Source of the DNA: Verrucomicrobiaceae bacterium
GTDB taxonomy: Bacteria > Verrucomicrobiota > Verrucomicrobiia > Verrucomicrobiales > Verrucomicrobiaceae
Direction: 5' to 3'
Length of the DNA: 64,000 nt
Assembly (NCBI GenBank): GCA_016795485.1
Contig: JAEUHM010000061.1
Coordinates: 1-64,000, forward strand
Below, piece by piece: positions 60,783-64,000 of this stretch. Position numbers and translations under genes: made by a program. The notes beneath the pieces are model-generated. The model saw only the letters and a program-made list of their open reading frames with translations, made no database searches and had not been told where the DNA came from. Position 1 is the first letter of the stretch, and every line of letters begins with the position of its first letter.

Positions 60783-62621
60783 TTACAACCGCGTCCAGCG
60801 GCTTTCAATCTGTTGGCGAGCAGAGATTATGATGCACTGCGTCTGCTCAACTTGCGCGTATCGCCGTGAGGCGATGACCTCTTCCCTCATCATGCTCATT
60901 TCTGGGCCGGAAGCGGTGAGTTGCCACCTGAGCGCCTGTCGCTTAATCAGCCATCGATTGAAATCAGTCTGCTCCACCTTGCACTCGGGAGCTAGACACC
61001 ATCTCACCTGCAAGTCTGTTTCCTCAGCGCACTGATCGCTAATGACAACGGACCCATCGATGGTGACATCCACACGACGATTCAACGCGCGACCTTCGTG
61101 CTTGAACGTGACATCAATCGTGTCGTTGGTCGCTTTTGTAAGTTGAGGTTTAGCATGGTGTCGGCTCCATAGAAAAGTGCCTATGCGTTTTGGTGTGACA
61201 AAACCAGTTTTCGGCTGCGGTCCGTTATGAGCTGCCCAGCCTGCTAGCGCAGTCCGCTTGGCAGCGAATCCATGGTATCCACCCGTGCCGGGATCAATAA
61301 CCAGGGCGGCCATACCGTCCCAAATCGAGACATGCATCGCATCGCAGTGTCCGTGCGCTGCGATGCTACCGAAACCGAGAGGTGATCCATCTATACGTAT
61401 GAGCCACCCTGATGACTCTCCGACCGCCATTCCGGATTGCGGTGCAACCCACCAGCGCTCATTAGAGAACTGACCTTTGAGAGGTGATGGTCCCAACCAA
61501 AAGTGCAAGGCGCTCTTTTCGGTAGCTCCTGCAATCCAAGCTTGCCATTCAGCCGGAGCGGTCTCTCGCGATTGGCAAAATGGGACGGTCTCGGCATTGT
61601 CAGAGTCACCATAGTCCCAAGGTTCAGCAGGATGTAGCATTCGAGCAAAGAACTCAGATGCCGCCTTGAGACGCTCGGTCACGTCTGGTCGATGAACAAC
61701 CATGAGACGACGTGCGTGCAAGGCCAACTCGTAGGCGAACAAGTGGTAGTGAAGTGCTTGTTCCAAGTTTCCGCCGTCTGGGACGAACTGATGTAGGATG
61801 CAGTCAGCAATCTTATCCCATATATCTGTGGCACTGCCGATATACTTCTCCAAACTAGGCCAACGCTTCACTCCATGTAGGAGTCCTGTCAGTTCACCGA
61901 TTCGATGGTTGTTGGCAGATGATCCGACAGAAGGATATCTACTTATCCAAAGCGCATGCGCTGGCACGATGCGTCTCACCAGCCTTTGTTGTCTCGCACG
62001 AGCAGAATCGCTCCCAGCCGCTGTAATAAGAGCGTCTATCCAGGTAAAGTTCATGAGCCGGAGTGCTGCTTCCAAGCTGCTTGTCCAGTTGATACCTCGC
62101 CCTACCGGATTCCGATCACACCAATCATCAAGCCAACTTTGTACTGTATCAATCGCACTGGCATTGCGGTCCACCCAGCCATGCATGGCTAAGCGAGTGA
62201 GCTGGCTCCATCGATTCATTTCCCAGATCGTGCGGGAGTCGGCACCGTCTGGTAAGGAACGATAATCAAGGCGGTAAGATTCGTCATCTGGCTCTACAAT
62301 GACGCCAGAGGTCGCGTCTCGATGCCAGCAGGGAGGGGCACCTACATCCGTGACTCGCCAGCCGAACAATGACCAGCGACCTGCCATCAGGTCTGCTGCA
62401 TCGGTGCGCAGAGCCACCCGCAGATCCCATGGCACTGCAGCTACATGAGGCAGCATGGGCATTTGCTCCGCTGCATTACCAATGTCAATTTCATTAAGGC
62501 GCTCAATCCATTGACGATCCTTTTTGTGTTTCCATCTGTCACGAAGGCGCTGCCAAGCTTCGACTGGCTTCATGGCCAGCAGTCGATGGTAGTACCAACT
62601 GAACTTGGATGCGTGCGGCAT
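60783..62621 (-). CDS. Heparinase II/III-family polysaccharide lyase-like protein
   Basis: 612 residues with no signal peptide. The N-terminal half is alpha-helical toroid (HRLLAMKPVEAWQRLRDR; NHRIGELTGLLHG, the NH.. motif being typical of Hepar_II_III_N). The C-terminal half is the beta-sandwich heparinase II/III domain (WLIRIDGSPLGFGSIAAHGHCDAMHVSIW and DPGTGGYHG, with the conserved His). Such genes are common in exopolysaccharide operons beside a bi-domain oxidoreductase, where they may trim or modify the uronic-acid-containing polymer. It lies 9 bp after the oxidoreductase and 25 bp before the dehydrogenase. Substrate inferred from the AlgD-like neighbour only. Confidence 0.87.
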   Translation of the reverse strand: MPHASKFSWYYHRLLAMKPVEAWQRLRDRWKHKKDRQWIERLNEIDIGNAAEQMPMLPHVAAVPWDLRVALRTDAADLMAGRWSLFGWRVTDVGAPPCWHRDATSGVIVEPDDESYRLDYRSLPDGADSRTIWEMNRWSQLTRLAMHGWVDRNASAIDTVQSWLDDWCDRNPVGRGINWTSSLEAALRLMNFTWIDALITAAGSDSARARQQRLVRRIVPAHALWISRYPSVGSSANNHRIGELTGLLHGVKRWPSLEKYIGSATDIWDKIADCILHQFVPDGGNLEQALHYHLFAYELALHARRLMVVHRPDVTERLKAASEFFARMLHPAEPWDYGDSDNAETVPFCQSRETAPAEWQAWIAGATEKSALHFWLGPSPLKGQFSNERWWVAPQSGMAVGESSGWLIRIDGSPLGFGSIAAHGHCDAMHVSIWDGMAALVIDPGTGGYHGFAAKRTALAGWAAHNGPQPKTGFVTPKRIGTFLWSRHHAKPQLTKATNDTIDVTFKHEGRALNRRVDVTIDGSVVISDQCAEETDLQVRWCLAPECKVEQTDFNRWLIKRQALRWQLTASGPEMSMMREEVIASRRYAQVEQTQCIIISARQQIESRWTRL

Positions 62622-62630
62622 TCGATGGTT

Positions 62631-64000
62631 TTAGTCCGTGCTACTCGCCGTGGCCGAGGAGTCAACCCCAAGGTAGATGATACGGGCTTCCCTTATCGAC
62701 TGAGAAATAGCGAAAGTCGTCATCATGGCACGATGCACGCTTGCCATAGGCATTGGGTGGGTTGTTTTGCCCTCCAGGAAAGACAGCCAAGCGGCCAACT
62801 CTTCGGCATGTCCCTTGGACGTGTGCCTACTCACTTTTGTTTGGCGATGATAGAATGTATTAACCTTCGTGAAGTTTTCGCATTCCAACACAAGGCCCGT
62901 GGTAGAAAGCCGGAATACCTCTTTTGGAAAGGACGCTGAACCCTCGGCCGAGTAAACCAGGTGGAAGTGTGAACCATCAGCGAATGCGATTTGAGCGGAA
63001 AATGAATCACTCGATGTAGTGCTGACATCGTCCGGGGCGATACGTTGTGCAAAAACACTCACAGGCGATGAGGGTATTAGTTGGCAGGCAAGGTCAATCA
63101 TGTGGCAAGCCTCTCCGATGACTCTTCCCCCGCTCTCTTCTCTGCGTGCGTACCAGTGATCAGGATCAAGTTTGCCTGCATTGACATGGTAGGATATTGT
63201 CCTGGGCCCAGGCTGATGTGATAGGAGTAATTGAATCTCCCTTGTGGCGGGCGCAAAGCGGCGATTGAAGCCAACCATCACAGAACCCGCAGATTCCGCC
63301 ACAGTTTGTTTGATCTGCGTCAACTCTTCGGGTGTCAGACACAGGGGTTTCTCAACAAACAGATGCTTATGATGCTGAAGGCCTTGCAACACCATACTGG
63401 CATGTAGGTGATGACGAGTTCCGATGATTACAGCCCCTCCATTAGAGCACAAAAGCTTGTTAGCATCCGTCTCTGCACTGTCGAATCCAAATCTCTCCAT
63501 GGTGTGTCGAGAACTCAGTCCAGCTGAATTAATCACTGTGCCAAGCTTCACCCTGCCTTTGAGGTATGGCAGCAGCATAGTCCGCACGAAGTTGCCTGCT
63601 CCAATGACATTCACGGTGTCGATTGGATCAGTGACCCTGACACTTGTCTGGATTGGGTCATCCATGTTGACTCCAACGCTAGGAATCCGGGCGATTTCGG
63701 CGGTTGTGGACGTGTATTGAAGAATTATGCCAATCTCACGCTTTGAAGTGGATAGAAGGTCACCGTAGGCGCTCAGAGCTTGATCGAATGGCAGTGTTTT
63801 GGTTGTCAGTTGGTCAAGTTTCAAGACCCCTGTCTTCATGAGGTGGAGACAGGCTTCAAAGTTCCGGTTTTCCGTCCACCGCACGTAACCTAGCGGATAG
63901 TCGTTACCCGCCCACTCATAGTTGGGATCATAACGGCCAGGACCATAGCTCCGAGAGTATTTAACCTGAATGTCTTTGGCATACGCGGTCCTCCAAGGGA
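62631..64000 (-). CDS. Bi-domain oxidoreductase (zinc-type alcohol dehydrogenase + Gfo/Idh/MocA), partial
   Basis: Runs off the window edge. Reading the minus strand inward from 64000 gives an open frame with VKYSRSYGPGRYDPNYE and GYVRWTENRNFE, the hallmark of the large dehydrogenase domain of bi-domain oxidoreductases in surface-polysaccharide operons. The GTG near 63884 is therefore internal. A Gfo/Idh/MocA domain follows: INVIGAGNFVRTMLLPYLKG, the EKPLCLT motif with its catalytic Lys, and GGRVIGEACHMIDLACQL. The two domains probably catalyse an oxidation and reduction on one sugar nucleotide or lipid-linked sugar. First visible gene of the exopolysaccharide operon. Confidence 0.9.
   Translation of the reverse strand, partial: PWRTAYAKDIQVKYSRSYGPGRYDPNYEWAGNDYPLGYVRWTENRNFEACLHLMKTGVLKLDQLTTKTLPFDQALSAYGDLLSTSKREIGIILQYTSTTAEIARIPSVGVNMDDPIQTSVRVTDPIDTVNVIGAGNFVRTMLLPYLKGRVKLGTVINSAGLSSRHTMERFGFDSAETDANKLLCSNGGAVIIGTRHHLHASMVLQGLQHHKHLFVEKPLCLTPEELTQIKQTVAESAGSVMVGFNRRFAPATREIQLLLSHQPGPRTISYHVNAGKLDPDHWYARREESGGRVIGEACHMIDLACQLIPSSPVSVFAQRIAPDDVSTTSSDSFSAQIAFADGSHFHLVYSAEGSASFPKEVFRLSTTGLVLECENFTKVNTFYHRQTKVSRHTSKGHAEELAAWLSFLEGKTTHPMPMASVHRAMMTTFAISQSIREARIIYLGVDSSATASSTD

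Overview
The window looks like a chromosomal piece of a Verrucomicrobiota bacterium, probably Verrucomicrobiales near Prosthecobacter/Verrucomicrobium. This is inferred from three things: a complete Amuc_1098-Amuc_1102 type pilus-like cluster, giant secreted proteins built from GxxYGTT ('Gloeo_Verruco') repeats, and genes that mostly lack clear Shine-Dalgarno sequences. No phage, insertion sequence, CRISPR array or rRNA was seen. There is one tRNA gene.

Layout. (1) 1-503: a strict 22-bp repeat array upstream of the first surface-protein gene. (2) 504-12637: three secreted giants. Two are GxxYGTT paralogues with almost identical C-terminal ends; the first is split by a one-base deletion at a run of nine G. 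Between them lies an SdrD-B/Calx-beta type protein. (3) 12638-13437: non-coding, with dispersed hairpin repeats and a 21-bp tandem array. (4) 13438-15218: a methyltransferase and a glycosyltransferase. (5) 15196-17880, minus strand: an outer-membrane beta-barrel and a five-repeat secreted protein. (6) 18104-29615: two huge membrane-anchored proteins made of three copies of one module, followed by a rhomboid protease. (7) tRNA-Asn and a terminator. (8) 29962-36555: small secreted proteins, an Smr-like protein, split CoaC and CoaB, an inositol-phosphatase-family enzyme, an Mrr-N-like orphan and a dihaem cytochrome c. (9) UDP-glucuronate decarboxylase. (10) 37657-44952: the Amuc_1102-1101-1100-1099-1098 cluster, which fits a pilMNOPQ order with PilM and PilN fused; a strong terminator closes it. 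(11) 45045-48252: CoaE, Rho and RNase D. (12) RluA-type pseudouridine synthase, an anchored hypothetical protein and a DapA-family protein. (13) 51331-56304: a predicted cobalamin riboswitch in front of two translationally coupled surface proteins. (14) 56366-64000, minus strand: an exopolysaccharide operon (bi-domain oxidoreductase, heparinase II/III-like lyase, GDP-mannose dehydrogenase, glycosyltransferase, O-antigen ligase/TPR).

Much of the window concerns the cell envelope: surface repeat proteins, a type IV pilus-like machine, exopolysaccharide production and possibly cobamide capture. Translational coupling by ATGA overlaps is common (coaC/coaB/phosphatase, rho/rnd, the riboswitch pair). 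The most promising undescribed system is the riboswitch-controlled surface-protein pair. The next are the triplicated module/rhomboid locus and the 22-bp array. All functional assignments come from reading motifs, with no database search.
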